A DNA stretch of 64,000 nt from Dromaius novaehollandiae (GCF_036370855.1 NC_088098.1:136420721-136484720); one strand, 5' to 3'; shown: positions 24,601 to 37,480, numbered from the stretch's first letter. Numbers and translations are program-made. Notes: generated by a model from the sequence alone, not told the origin.

Positions 24601-27600
24601 CAAAATACCCAGCATGAACTGTTCTGAACAAGCCATTGCCCATCCTGCCTTAAAAGCTATCTTCTTTTTTTCTGGTTGGAGAATATGCATTTATTGGCAA
24701 TATTTGCTCTCTTACGTAATTTCCTACCTTGTGCTTTACACTCTGCAGGCCACTACTGAGGTATTGTTAGCAGTCATTTAATTATGTTTCTGATTAGCCA
24801 GCAGATGGCACTAAAGAACGGAGCTCTGTGACAGGTAATTGCTTGCAGCGGGGAGTATGTCACCCTGGGAAAAAATAGAGTGTGGAGCAGAAATGTTAAA
24901 ACTTGCTTTTTGAGATGGACAGGCCAAACCTTAAAACCAACGATACTAGTTAGCAATGGTAATCACAAACATCACTGTAGTTAATTAAAAGAGGGGCTGA
25001 GTTCATCCCTAGGTCACAGCAAGGTTTCCCTCCCCAGGACAGTAGGTCATATCTATAGTCTTCGGATGAATCATCCCAAGTGAGGTCTTTCAAGGCAGCT
25101 TTGCCTTGCTTGTGGCCAGACAGACCTTGTGGAAAGGTGAAACAAGTTCAGGATGTTCCCTGGAAATAAAATCCATCCTGACTCTTGATCTTGGACTTCT
25201 AGAATATCTGCTCGCTGTTTACGCATAACCAGTAAATGTGAATCCTCAGCCAAATTCTTTGGGGTATTTATCAATAATGTAGAATGAAATAAGATTTTCT
25301 CTTTTTTTATTTCTCTCGCTATCTCTCATTTCATTTGTATGGCTTTGGTTTTTTTGTCTTTTTATGTTGCATATAACATTCCTTGCAAAGCTGTAGTGAT
25401 TACTACCTTAGACAATTCCTGCATATTACACGTTTTTGGCTGTTTTGTTCCTCAGTTGCATGAATACAGTAGGAACAGATAAAAGAACATAGAGGCACCA
25501 TCTATTCTCAGCCACTATTATATTTATGATATAAATGTATTAGCCCTCACTGTTTTAGTTTAAAAACTCGTGATAATCTCATTCCATGAGGAATTTCTAA
25601 TGACAGTTCCATCAGTTGTTAGTGGTAGGTTACAAATTTATAAGAATCTGAAAAGAGGCATTTTAAAGACATGTCATACACTTTCTATGTAATATGCCAT
25701 GAACAGCTGCATGCCCCTGGGGCTTCCACTACTAACTTCACATAAAGCTGAGCAATCATTTAAAACAGATAAAAATGTCACAGCATAACCTTAAAGGCAT
25801 AGGCCAGTGCCAATATGTTATCTAAATATAGCTTTTTGTCTCCACTCTGTGCCTAACTCTGTGCAGCAAGATGTCAGAGTAACATCAGTTTCTTTGCTTT
25901 TCTGCCCTCCTGCTGACTCTATCTCCTCTTCCAGCAAATGTACCTTGCAGAAAGATTGAGCTCACTTTAAAATCATATGAAGAATCCACCATGCCTGAGT
26001 CACTGTGGTATTAGCTGTTAAATGTGAAGTTCTTAGTTCATCAACACATTTGCCCCATTACCCAGCTTTTGTCATGGCCCTGATGATTAAGATGCAAATA
26101 TATATTTTTCCATTTAATTACACTAGATATATGTCTGAGATCAAACAAGCTTATGACAGAATCAAAAATTCATTTGAAGACTCAAGTTCAGTCTCAGTAA
26201 ACTTACTTTTTTATCATGTTGGAAAATGGGAAGTGCTGTGAGTGTTATTTCTTCTTCAGGCGTTAACTTACTTTTTTAAAAGTAAGACTTTTTTTCCCCC
26301 TTTGGATGAAAGCAATATTTTAAGAACACCTGCAGTGTTTCAATAATTCCTTCCATTCTTCCATCCACAGAATTTCCAATGTGCTGCTCTGCAATGTGAC
26401 AGATCGGGTGTCATTTTGGTTTGTGGTCACAGATTCTACCAAAAACGTGACAACTGTTCCTGGAAGTGAGGTAGAGGCAGCCATCAGGTACAGTCTCTGC
26501 TTCTGCAGCCTTTCCTACCCTGCTGACTGAGGATGCTTTCTCTCTGAGGGCCTTGTATGAATGAGCGCTCTGCCACTTTAATGTTGAACTAAGCCAAGTA
26601 GTCAGAACACCAAGAGGTCAGTACTCTTTCATTCGTGTGAGATTAGAAGGACTTTTAACAGTCCCACAGAATTCAAAGGCTGTGAGCCTTGGGACTGTAA
26701 CTTTGGAAGGAGTCTCTCTCTTAATGGTGGAGCCTCAGATAAAATCTAGTCCCTATTTGCTATCTATTGTGTGGCACATACACACTGCTCTCATCTAGAT
26801 GCTACATGTCTCAGTGACAGAGCCTTTTCCCGCAGGTGACTGAATCTCACCATTTTGGGGTGGGATTTGTCTCATTTAGCTTAAATTGCATGCATAGGCA
26901 CATCTCCACCAGGACTAATGACCGTAGGCTCCCTTTAGGGAGTCTGATGGAGAGGTATAGGTGCTTCTGAGGTACAGTTCATCTGACTTAGTTTAGAAGT
27001 CAACTATCAGATGAAGAAAACTCAGTTAGAGTTGGCTCTGTCCCAGCCTGGTTTAAATAATCTTATACTCACATTCTTTTCATACCAGCCCTTTCCAGAA
27101 TGCGGTCACCATAGTAGCTGAGCATTACTTGTGCAAAGTACTGTGTGGTACAAATCAGTGCACTTTCCACTAAATATCAGATTCTGTAGCTAATAAAAAG
27201 GAGAAGTGGGGAGCTAAAGAGGGGAAAAGAAAAATAGGTAATCTGACCAACATTGGGTGCCAGCCCAGCATAAGGGATTTATAGGGATGACTCCCACAAG
27301 CAGCATAACTCATGTACATTTGTCAAGCACTGAGTGGAAAACAGACCTCTTTGTTTTTAGACATTCTGTACTTTGTCTTGAAAATTTGTATTATCTTTAT
27401 AGAGGTGTAATGCCTAATTCCTGATGAATGAATATGCGTTCTTTTAGAAAGATTAAGTTTTAAGCTTATGAGCAGATTAAACTATTTCCTACAGAGACAC
27501 CAAACAATAACTTCATAGCATTAGTGGGGGAAGCAGATTATTTATTCACTGAAGCTCTCTAAGAGTGCTGGAATGCAGGAGTTTTTTGCATTTCTGTTAT

Positions 27601-30600
27601 TCTTTGATATGTTCAGTAGCATAAGCTGATTTATTTAAGTCTTTTATATGCACAGTTTGCCACAGAAATTGGGTGCTATTATAGCATGTTTGTTTTGTTT
27701 TTTAGCTGTTGTCTTTCTCCAGAAAAAGAGCATATGCAATTTAGTAAAAGTTCAAATTCCTGCCTAACTTAGAAACAAGAAATAAAATGTTCTGTAAAAC
27801 TACAATACTTTTTACTCAATTGCTTCTGATTTTAGGCTTCCACCATTATTCTAATTCTTTATACTACAGTAGCATGTAAGCCACTCATGGACCAGCATTT
27901 TAGTGTGCAAGGTTCTCTACAAACTGAGAACAAAAAAGAGGGCAAATTGTAACAATTCCTTGTATGAGTCCCCGCATCTTGCATAAATATACACAAGATA
28001 TATTTGTGCATATACAAACACAAAATGCACCTGTAGCTATCTGCATGTGCTTCAGCACATAGGGTGAACAATGCTTATTTTTTTCAACTGCTCACAACAA
28101 TCCATTTATATCAATAAGGATGGAAGTCACTTTAAATCAAGGAAGGCTTACTATACGATAATTCTTTTAACATGCCATGGCTTTCAGTCCTCACAAGGAA
28201 TGCTAGCTTTCCATCAAGACTAAAAACTTCCTTTTTAAGGGGTAGTCAAACATTATGATTTCTGAAGGAATTTGCAAAATCTTACATGTATCTCCCATAT
28301 ATCTATTCCTAGGAAATACTTGCTGTATGGTAAGTAGATTGAACTGAATACAAGAAAGCTGCTGTAGAGCATATAAATGCCATCAAAATGAATCTCTCAA
28401 GGCCAATGTATGTAATACATTTTCTCAAAAATTTCTAACATTTTCAAAAGCTAATGGAAGTAATGACTACAGCCTTTCATGGCTACTTAGGTTTAGATTC
28501 AGAAAAAACAGGAAATGCTCAGAAGTAATAAATGTGGAGGAATATATCCATTGAAGAGAGATCATTGGTAACAGTTGTACTACTCATACAAAAAGAATAT
28601 TTCTTAGACTTACAGTTTCTCATAATGGAAAAAATGTGTAAAGCACAAATCCCTTTAGCTGCATCCTGCAGGGAAGAAGGGCATGCTGGCAGTGGGGGTG
28701 GATTCTTTTGGAGCAAACTGTAACCTCTGCCTCATAAATCGTAGCTTTTCTTAAACTACAGCAACAGGAGCAGATGCACAGGCACATAACAGGCAGGATG
28801 GTTCAGTGTGAGGAACCAAGGGCCAATGATGGGCAAACCCTCTGATCAATGCAGGATATATCTACCACGCCCATGCTATTGTGGATGCTGCATGAGCTAA
28901 GTAACAGAGCCACCCTCGGAGATGACAAACTGTTGTGTCTTCAGCGCATGGTCCAAAACACAAACAATTAATAATGCTGTACTTCAGGTCTCATCTGTAT
29001 TTCCCAAGTTTTCAGATAAAATGAAAGAGACATATGAAATTCTGCTGCTCAAAACCTTGCAAGTGGGTGAGTGTGTATGGATTACTGACAGGAGGGGCTA
29101 TGCGAAAGTGAAGGCCCATGTTATCCTACCAGACTTGCCAGACTTGCAGACTTACATGAAAATTCATTTTTTCCTTCTATCCTTTTTTAGTTATAAATAC
29201 CATTATAAAGAGCTGTGATGTGCTTTCTGTTTTTATGAAGGATGAACAGGAACCGAATCAACAGTGCCTTCCTACTGAATGACAAAACACTGCAGTTCCT
29301 GGAGATATCCTCAACCTTATCACCACCTGTTGAATCCTCCACCCCTGTCTGGCTTACCGTATTTGGTGTTGTTCTTTGTCTCACTGTGGCTGGAATTGTT
29401 TTCCTCATTGTTTCAGGGATTCAGCGGCACAAGAAGTAAGCAGCTTAGCTTTTCTTCTGTTTTAACTGAATACTGGAGAATTAAGTGAGCTAGGGTGGTT
29501 TTGCTTTTCAGATCAGCCTCAGAGAAACTGTAGCTGTAGTCCTTCCCCCCTCCATTGCTAAAGATAACTGTTCTGTCCTTTTCCAAGGATGAGGGTTAAA
29601 ATTTTGAACTATGAAGTAGTTGCCTTAGTAATGCTGGAGGATAGTGAGGAAACTGATAGGATAATAACATGCTCCTGGAGATCACCTAAATAGAAGTTAA
29701 AGCTTTACAAAGAGATTTTCTGCCAGTCCTCTCAAGGTTTAGCGCACTGTAGGTGAGCTGCTTCTCGCAGACTAGCCAAATGGTTACCATAGGGGAGAAG
29801 GCTGGCAGCGACTGCCCCATCCAGGGCAGAAGTGTCAAAAGCTAGGAGAGGTAGAAACATTTTGCTGCTGTCAGTTGAGGAGCCTAAGTGGAGGACGCCA
29901 CAAAGAAATGTATAGCTGAAGAGGTCCTGCTCAGTGAAACGGTGCATGGCCTCACCTACCATTCATGACCTGATGAAACCAAGGGACTCAGCACTTCAGA
30001 AGTTCAGGTCCAGATCTCTCCATGAGTCTTAGTGTTTGCAGTTTGGCAAGTAAAGTGAGCAAGAGATACTCACTTTTCCTCTCACTTTCTGCCCTGTGAC
30101 AACATTGATGAAAAAGAGAAGGCTGCTCATGGTTCCCTAATGTGAGTGAATTGGAGTGGGCAGGGGAGTAAGTGGGGTTTTAGTCCCCCCATCTCTGTTG
30201 GCTCAAAGTTGGGCATAAGGAATAGAAATTTCTCAGCTGAGTTGAGCTTCTGCTGTGGAAGTGAGAAGTAGCTGAGCTTCTGCCACAATTTAGGTTGTCA
30301 TAGAGGTTAGGTTAACACATGACTTCTACAGCAGAATCATACAGAAACAGGAGGTGAACTGAAAAAGGGTAAATTTCTGCCATCAGCTAGATGATGTAAT
30401 ATTGAGTATATGGTAGACAGTATCACCAAATATATCAGTGCAATGGATTCACATGTGAAAAGCAATGTGTTGCTGAGATTTTTTCAATTCTGCCTCTTTA
30501 TCACCTTGAAAGACAAATATAAAACACCTCAGAAAATCTGAATTCCTTCAGTGATGTTTTGGATTCAGAAGAGTTGTGTGATTTTGTGAAACCCTTTTTG

Positions 30601-33600
30601 GTGTTTAAAAAACAAAACTCAGCAAGCAATAGATGAGAGATGCTGTTGTGGGGAACAAGGCTGGACAGGTACTTTAGATCTGCATATAGTTTAAGTCCTG
30701 CCACAACCTTCCATGTGGTCTGGGCTGAGTTATTGCTGTAAAACTAGAGGATAATGTTGCTTCTGGAAGCCCTATACTTACCTTCTGTATGTCTGGGTAG
30801 GGTCAAGGTCCTGTGTGCCTGTAGAGCACCTAGCTCTAAGGGGTCGTTGAACATTTCACATGAGTGTATTATAAATAAATTGTGCTAAACAGTCATGATT
30901 TTCTGGCTAAAATAATCCTTTGTGCATTATATCAGGCTAAAAAGACAGTATTTTCCCTCTCTGTTTCCAAGATTAACTCAGCTAAGCCTGAACAATTTTC
31001 ATCAATATGCTATAAACTGTATGCTCTTATCTCTAGAATACCAGTAACATGCCCCTGCTGCTGCCCAGCTGTGATCACCAGGCATTTTTCATCCTGCCTG
31101 TTTTGTGCTCCTGTTGTCCCTTTACATCTGTTATGCTCCTTTTCTCCTTTCCCTCTGTTTTCCTACTCTCCCTTTACCTACTGTATTTCCTAAGAATGGA
31201 TTCATATGTGATGAATTCAAATCCTCCTTTCAAATCAGTGGTATGGGGGGGGGGGGTGAGAGAGAAGGTAAAATAAATGTTTAATTGCTCCATCTAGTGT
31301 TGCAAAGAGTGGAGAGGTGAAAGATATGGTCTGGACTATTTGGCTTCTCAAAAGCAGAGCTAGACGTCAGAGAACAGAATTTCCACAGTGTTCATCTCTT
31401 CTTCAGGGACATGACTGAGTTGTCAAAAGAGTTCAGCACGTTCAGTAATGAGTTTTCCTGGAAATCTGGCCAGAGCTGACTTAGTGGCAGCTCTGTTGCC
31501 TGGTAAGCTGTGTTGGAAATCCAGACCCAAGGACAGTGCTGATTACTCATAAATCTGGTGTTTTGTCTTTACTGGCCTTTAAAATAGCAGTTAAATACCC
31601 TGATTCAGGTAAGTACGAAAGCATGTGCTTTCAGCCCGTTTGTGTTCAGGGTAGCAGGGAAGCACACAATTGGCCTATAATGGAGTTTCACTAATGAGTT
31701 AGACTTGTATGTCATTTCTTGAACTGGAAGATTTTCTTAATTTGGTCTTCACTGTGCCTATGTGTAAAACTCCAAGCCACAACTGCCTGCAGCTTGAAGT
31801 CCTATTGAAAGGTCTGATCCAGCTCTGTGTAACTGTAGCCATTGACTTTACAGCAAGCTGGATCAGACACGCTGTCTCCCAGCTCTGTGCGTTTGTTCCT
31901 CTGTCCTCACAGCAGTATGACATCTCCCTCCCTGCTAATAGACTTGGCATATAACCAGAGCAGGGCCATCCTCTCTACTGGCTACACTGGGCGAGGCTGA
32001 AGTCCACCCCTGCCTCCAAAATCCTGTCTGCAGCAGAGGCCATAAAGATTTGCCTTGAGGAGAGCTAGATTTGGTCTTTATATATGGAGTAACCCACAAT
32101 GGATTTCTCTTCCATTAAATTCTTGAGTCTCTTCTTGGACTCAAAAATTGTTAGCTTCTCTGAACTGCTACAGCAACAAGTTCCACACAGCTACTACTTC
32201 TCTTATTTGTTTTCAATCTGTTCCCTACTATCTTGTTTTATATTATGCCTCCACACTAACGTTTGTATTAAAGAATTCTCCTTTTACTGCTGTAAGAGCA
32301 GATATGACAGCCAGAGGTCAAAGGTCTTCATTACCACCCCCACATTTATTTTTAGCGAGTCTGTAATGCCAAGAATCTCCCAAAGGCCAATAAAATTTTA
32401 TTATTGTTAATATCACTGTTATTAGCAATTGTACTGAGTCAGGTTGTTATGATTGTCCTGAGTCAGATTGTTACAGTCTGTATTACAGGATAGGAAGAAG
32501 CAGTGGAGCTGACCTTTGAGTTTCTTATCCTCCAAAGCTGCTGATGGTGCAGGCTGTAAAGTACAGCAGGTTTTTCAGCTATGAACTAGGAGATCTCAAG
32601 GTCAGAATAAATTTGGAATTAAAGGAACATTATGACATGTTGACTGATATTTCTGCATTACATCTACTCACGGTTTTATTCTTGGATCGTTTTATTCAGC
32701 AGCTGTTTTACTATGGTTGTGGTGAGAATAGGAGCCTGGAAAAGTGAAAGCCATGCAATTGTTTAATCTCGATCACAACGGTATAGTAAGATATGGGAGT
32801 AGGAAGGTGACTGTTAATGAAGTTTGAATTAGAAATTCAGATTTGTAGCAATAAGAGTCCCTGACCTCTGGAGAAGATTATTAAGGAATATGGGGCACTC
32901 AATCTCCATCATTGGAGGTTTTAGTCAAAAGCTGTTCTGTTTCTAAAAACTGTGTTTTAATTTATCCACATCACTGAGTGAAATCTATTAAACATATAAT
33001 AGGTTCAGACTAGATGAGTAGTGCAGTCCTTCTTGACTTAAAGGAAAAACAGATTCAGAGATTTTTTCTGTTTTTCTCTTGCAGCAACTTTTCTCTCCCT
33101 CTCAAGTTATTTTACAGAACAAGAAACTGAAGGAATATTTACAACGTATTCACTCTATGTTTTCTGATTCCCCATCCTGATTTTAAACCACGAAACTAGG
33201 GCTTCCAATCTGTGGTCCTCCCACTTCCAGTGATATGTTTACAATAGCAAAGAGGCATTTACACTCTGCCTATGCAGATGGATGCCTGCTCTTGCACATA
33301 TAGGTCATTGTGAATTAATGCAGCTAAAGTCAGTATAAGAGCCAATTATGCTGGGGAGTCTCTGCACCAGATTAGGCCTCTTAGTACATAACCTACTATA
33401 AGATTCTGACTAAAAGTGAAGTTTTCTTTATGTGGACTTTTGGTAGAGTGCTGCAGGTCAACAGAATAAGATGATTTTCTCTTCTTTGTTTATAGAAAGA
33501 GTAAAGAGTCATCAGAGACAGAAAATTTAGAAGAAAAATGCGAAGTGACAGTAACAATAGAAAATGGGATTCCTTGCGAAACACTGGATTCAAAAGCAGG

Positions 33601-33652
33601 CCACGTTAATGGAGTCTATGCAGCAGATGATGAACGGTTCACATCCTTATGA
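12593..33652 (+). CDS. CLTRN: CLTRN, collectrin (complete, six coding exons)
   Basis: Type I membrane glycoprotein, homologous to the C-terminal part of ACE2 but without a peptidase domain. In kidney it brings B0AT1-family neutral amino-acid transporters to the apical membrane; in islets it is linked to insulin secretion. Joined exons are 12593-12659, 13048-13106, 18881-18966, 26371-26487, 29241-29435 and 33496-33652, giving 226 residues against 222 in human. Residues 1-17 form a signal peptide ending AHA, followed by ELCKP. Residues 23-130 form the collectrin ectodomain with N-glycosylation sites at N79 and N96. The membrane segment is about 146-168 and a basic stop-transfer QRHKKKSK follows. 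The tail has the conserved TIENGIP and ends DERFTSL. All junctions are GT-AG and keep the frame. Confidence 0.95.
12660..13047. other. CLTRN intron 1
   Basis: 388 bp of AT-rich intron with no other feature seen. Confidence 0.85.
13048..13106 (+). CDS. CLTRN: CLTRN coding exon 2
   Basis: 59 bases, phase 1 in and 0 out, encoding [20 protein letters not shown]. This is the start of the region shared with ACE2; ACE2 exon 14 at 62169-62227 has the same length, phases and motif. Confidence 0.95.
13720..13792 (+). mobile_element. Decayed CR1 3' end
   Basis: Contains ATTAGATGACCAAATGGCCC followed by CCTGATCTAAAGCACTATGAA, which resembles the 3' end of old CR1 elements (TAGATGATCTAAATGGTCCC...TATGA). 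Too diverged for subfamily assignment. Confidence 0.5.
15764..15860 (-). mobile_element. Decayed CR1 3' end
   Basis: Plus strand reads GGTAGGAAGGGACCTTGGAA and continues to CAGACCAGGTTGCTCAGGGC, the reverse complement of the CR1 3' UTR end. The element is therefore in antisense orientation to CLTRN. Confidence 0.65.
18881..18966 (+). CDS. CLTRN: CLTRN coding exon 3
   Basis: Acceptor TTTATAG, donor ACTCA|GTAAGC, phase 0 in and 2 out. Encodes [20 protein letters not shown] and then a short basic/Ser-rich piece; YLFKAMVAF is a collectrin hallmark. Confidence 0.95.
18967..26370. other. CLTRN intron 3
   Basis: 7.4 kb, the longest CLTRN intron. Contains the best preserved CR1 copy of the window at 19163-19950. 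The remainder is AT-rich with no exon or RNA gene recognised. Confidence 0.75.
19163..19950 (-). mobile_element. CR1 LINE, 5'-truncated, C-terminal RT region to 3' end
   Basis: Non-LTR retrotransposon fragment in antisense to CLTRN. On the minus strand it runs from the RT-distal coding region to the 3' end, whose octamer-like repeats appear on the plus strand as CACAGAATCACACTGAATCA. The coding part includes [20 protein letters not shown] (about 19580-19520) and, in another frame, [20 protein letters not shown] (about 19340-19280). It is broken: a TGA replaces the usual Trp codon near 19660, and a frameshift separates the two blocks near 19440. Most of ORF2 and all of ORF1 are missing, as usual for CR1. 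Relatively young compared with the other copies here. Confidence 0.93.
26371..26487 (+). CDS. CLTRN: CLTRN coding exon 4
   Basis: Acceptor CATCCACAG, donor ATCAG|GTACAG, phase 2 at both ends. Encodes [20 protein letters not shown], a second NVT sequon, and EVEAAIR. N79 and N96 are the potential N-glycans. Confidence 0.95.
26488..29240. other. CLTRN intron 4
   Basis: 2.8 kb. At about 26850-27030 there is a degenerate dispersed-repeat-like stretch beginning GGTGGGATTTGTCTCATTTA. Otherwise nothing recognised. Confidence 0.7.
26850..27030 (+). repeat. Possible ancient dispersed repeat (GGTGGGATT family)
   Basis: Begins GGTGGGATTTGTCTCATTTA and continues with AGGCACATCTCC and a later TAGGTGCTTCTGAG. 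A second possible copy lies inverted at about 61975-62065 near ACE2 exon 14. The starts share 13 of 14 bases; the rest is weak. Family not named. Confidence 0.35.
29241..29435 (+). CDS. CLTRN: CLTRN coding exon 5 (transmembrane)
   Basis: 195 bases, phase 2 at both ends. Encodes [20 protein letters not shown], a Ser/Thr/Pro-rich stalk, and the membrane helix of about residues 146-168, followed by the basic QRHKK. Acceptor TTATGAAG is weaker than the others in pyrimidine content, but the frame and homology fix it. Confidence 0.94.
31245..31256 (+). repeat. Homopolymer G12
   Basis: Twelve consecutive G in intron 5 of CLTRN; sequencing length errors are common in such runs. Confidence 0.9.
31812..31868. 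repeat. Inverted repeat, 13-bp perfect arms
   Basis: GTCTGATCCAGCT (31812-31824) pairs perfectly with AGCTGGATCAGAC (31856-31868). Inside, TGTAA (31828-31832) pairs with TTACA (31848-31852) across a 3x3 internal loop. The centre CCATTGACTTTACAG recalls an old amniote palindromic repeat, so this is more likely a repeat relic than an RNA gene. Confidence 0.7.
32880..33045 (+). mobile_element. Decayed CR1 3' fragment
   Basis: CAATCTCCATCATTGGAGGT followed about 120 bases later by GACTAGATGAGTAGTGCAGT resembles the end of CR1 ORF2 (PSLE...) and the 3' UTR. Strongly diverged. Confidence 0.5.
33496..33652 (+). CDS. CLTRN: CLTRN coding exon 6 (cytoplasmic tail, stop)
   Basis: Acceptor TGTTTATAG, phase 2 in. 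Encodes an acidic cytoplasmic tail with [10 protein letters not shown] and the C-terminal DDERFTSL, then TGA. A stop directly after SL agrees with the family. Confidence 0.94.
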
Positions 33653-35900
33653 AATGCTGCCATTCCTAGCTGGTGTGTTTTTGAAAGACTCCTACGCCTA
33701 CTTTATCTCATCAATACTCCTGAACGTCAAACATGAAGACAAGAAAAAATGTCCTTTCACTTAATTTCCCTTGAGAGAAGCTTTTGCTGATAACACACAC
33801 GCTTGAACCTCCATTACAAAGCTTTTGTTCATGAGCAAAGCAAATGAGAAGACCTCGAATGATATCCATTACAGATTTCCAAAAGATGTGTGGTAGAACA
33901 GGGTTGAAACCTGCCTTGTGTCAGGCATTTAATTTTTAATGATTATTTAAATATGCCTATTGTTTTTTTTCCTTCTGTAAATGTGAAACTGCATTATTCC
34001 TGAATGTCACAGAAGAGCTCATCTATCATCGTCAATTCTTGCTGGGCTTTCTTTTAAGCCATATGCAGAAGTTTCTCTGTAAACTGATTTCTGTGTGCTG
34101 ATCAGCCATGTGCCTTTGGCTGTAACAGAGATCAGTGCATAAAAGTTTTAACTTATGAAGAAAAAAAGTCAAGCTTTCTAGCCTCTGTAAGAGCAGGTTA
34201 AAAACTATCAGTCTGGACCATCTATAGCTTTTGAACTGCCAAAGATCTGGTAGAAAACATGTTTCTCACTTAGCAGTCAAAGTCATAGATTACATGATCA
34301 GGAAATTAAAAGTTGCAAAAATTTGGAAAAGGTGTAAGACACAAAGGGGAGATTTTCCAAAGATGCAATCTGAGGTTGATGGCCCAGCTCTTATTGAATC
34401 TATAAGGGCAGTTTGCAGCTCTTTGAAAAATTTTCCTTACATTTATTAATACTAAAACTAGAAGAGATTTCCAAGGGACAGGGCACACCCAGGGTCAGCT
34501 GAACTGTTAATGGGACAGCTGGATAGCTTTCCAAAAGCTTCAGTACTTAAAGCAGCATCTCTGGGCTTCGTGCATCCTACCTGGATGGAAGCATGAAGGC
34601 CGTGGTGAGGAGGCAGGGACCATTCAGACTTCTATTTATGTGGCTGGAAGCTGAGGGCACTGAATCATACCAGGCCCTAAGTCGCATTGTTGGATTACTC
34701 TGTTAGAAGTCAGGCATATGTGTAGTCTGTACTACCCATGTCCTAATCCTGTTCCTATTTAAATCTGTCTTGAAATTCTTACTGATTTCAGAAAAAAGAG
34801 GACTAGGTCCAAGTAAAGAAGAATTGTTTGTATGGCTAATTGCACATGGAGAATGGCAATGTGCCAAAGCAAAATATGGTCTCTGCAGTCACCAAACAGC
34901 TGCCCATATCACTTGGGGTAGGATTTAACCATTAGCCATACTGTTTCCAGTGTCATATTTGGAGGCAAATCAAAAGACCCATTTACTTATTGGCATTGTC
35001 CCATGCATTCAGACTCTTCACCCACAACAGAAAGAAAGTAAAAGCTCCTTGCAAAGGCCCCTCCAGTGTCCCGAAGAGTACAAAGACTTCTTGTCTCCCA
35101 GGGTACAAACCCTTCCGCATTTTGGCTTTATCAGGCATCTTCTTTGACAGTTCTTTTGACACAGCTCTGGCACTGGGGAATGGGGTGAGCGGAGTGGAAA
35201 CAATGGGGAGGAGAACAGGGAAACAACAGGGCACAGGGAGGAAACTGAGTGGGTGAAACTCTAAGGTAGGTGAGGGAGGGGGAGAGGAGGGCTAAATATA
35301 AAATAAAACTATGGAACTCACAAAACACTTGCCTCACTTGGTCTCATCTTTCACTGTTGTCTTTCATGTCCTGATAGCAGGTCCCTTTGGACAAGGACTG
35401 TATCTTATCTGGGCCCTACATGACGTGCTGCTCAATTCTGGCCAAGGATTAGTAAAAGTCAGTTATTGATGATAATGTCTCTGTGCTTCATATTACCATC
35501 AACAACACGGAGATACATTTTTCACAGGAATGTCAAAGGTTAAGCTTGCCAGTGTTTAAGATCATTTGGAGGGAAGATATAGATAGCGGTATAATTACTG
35601 CATCTCCAGTCATTGGTCCAAGGTCTTTTCACTCAGGCAGAATTTTATTTAGGCAATTCAGATCACATCAGTTTTTTAAACCTTCACACTTTTCATATTC
35701 TTTGTATGACACAGAGCTACATTGCAATATGACCACAATGGATTGCTTGAACTGCAACACCTCTGCAAGAACCAGTGAAAGATTTCTCTAAGAATAGCTT
35801 AGCAGTGTAAGAGCAACCTCAAGCTACCAATTAAAAATTACAGTTATTCTGTATTGCATGATGTGGTACCGAAATAAAATTCACTTGATACGAAAAGAGG
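33653..35900 (+). other. CLTRN 3' UTR region with candidate poly(A) signals
   Basis: AT-rich sequence after the CLTRN stop. AATAAA hexamers are at 35302-35307 and 35873-35878; either could end the transcript, giving a 3' UTR of about 1.7 or 2.2 kb. An earlier variant signal cannot be excluded. Confidence 0.45.
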
Positions 35901-37289
35901 CCAAGCACATCTGAACATACTTCTTAAGGCCTCAGTGAAGGTTCAATTCAGCCCATGGCACTGGCCAGCAATTTGAAAATAGATTGATAGCCTCTGAACA
36001 AAACACTGCTGTAATGTGAGCTGACTCTGGCGGTAAGTATTTAATCACTGACTTTCTCCCAGCTCCCCTCTTAGCAGTGTAATTACTTTACAGCAGCTTG
36101 GCATAATAATCTGCTAATGATGATGTGGGATTCACCCATAGCATACATCTTGCTTACCGCTGTGCTGACAGAAAATGGCTTGAGAGATGTAAATGATACA
36201 TGAACAGACAGGTATCATAATAGCCTCACTTAGAAATTAGTGTTGGTATTAGCTTTTTAACTGAAATAGGCACTGCAAACTAGGTTATTCAAGGGCACAC
36301 TGCTACAGAAGAAATGAATCTCTGTTCTAGCCTCTTTGTTCAGCAGAAATGTATTAGAAAACAAAGAGCACTTTGATTTGGTAAAGCCTGTTCTCAAGAG
36401 CCTGCAAATGGTACAATGACAATTTATATCCATTGGGGATCTGGCCAAGATATTTTATGTAACTTTCACCATTTGCTTTTTTTCCCTAAACAACCTGCCA
36501 TGGAAAGACCAGAAAATAAAGAGTAGGTAAGAAACAGTATAGAATATACTGTAAACTACTCCTTGAAGACAATGGTTCTGCTTTCAGATACATTTGTGCT
36601 GTGCCAATAGATTTCAACAGAGGCACATGGTGTGCCCAAGACAAAACTGTTTTATTTTCAAGAGAAAAGAGAGAGAAAAAAGAAAATTCAGTTAAGTGAA
36701 GCAATAAAGCCAGAGAAGTTCTGTTTGAAGAAAATCTGCAACATTTATCTCTAGCTCCACATCCCCAGTGAGTCAACATTTCAGAAAGGACACTGCAGTT
36801 CTGTTCAGCTTATTTGAGAGAGAATATTGATGTCTACATTACCATAAGCACAAATCAGGCATTAGTAAATTGTTTACTCTGTCACTCATTACCTATACAT
36901 TTGGAGTGCTGGAGAACATCAGGAACTCTAAAATGCTGTCCTTAAGTTAGGGAGTGAGTTGGCTGTGCAGAACTTGGGGCATTGCGTCGACCACAGGCTG
37001 TTTTTGTAAATGAAACTGGAAGTCTTTATTTGTTTATTTAGGGAAGGTGGCAAACCATGGGCAGATGCTAAAGTCCTTACTCAAGCCATTCTGCCACTTA
37101 CTTAAAGGAGCCCTAACAACTCTGTCCCACAGCTGATGCTGACTGTGTTGGAGTAAACTAGATTGAATCCAGTCTGGTGTGTCACACAGACATTTGCTTT
37201 TTCCCTTCCAAGACAGCGTACAAACTCTTGAGATGGGACACCTGTCTGTGGTACTCTCCTCTAGACATGCCCTCATTAGCTCACTTCTT

Positions 37290-37480
37290 CCTTGAAGTTT
37301 GATACTCCAGACTGGACCCAGTATTCCCCCTCAAGCTCTGCCAATGCTAAATAACCTGGAGTGGTTGCCTCATGGGCCTCTTGCAGGCTGTATAGCTCCT
37401 ATTTTTATGTCCGGGTATGGCATTTGCCTCTGTCATGCTGACCTTCATGACGACCACTTTCCTGGATATGCCTTCATGAA
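37290..37480 (-). mobile_element. Decayed CR1 coding fragment
   Basis: The plus strand has ACTCCAGACTGGACCCAGTA and later GGTATGGCATTTGCCTCTGT, resembling the reverse complement of the CR1 region also present at 19163-19950 (…AACTGGACACAGTACTCCAG…GGATACCATTGGCCTTC). Diverged, boundaries approximate. Confidence 0.45.

Larger units (their letters stand above)
29436..33495. other. CLTRN intron 5
   Basis: 4.1 kb. Holds a G12 run at 31245-31256, a 13-bp-arm hairpin at 31812-31868 and a decayed CR1 tail at about 32880-33045. No exon recognised. Confidence 0.7.
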
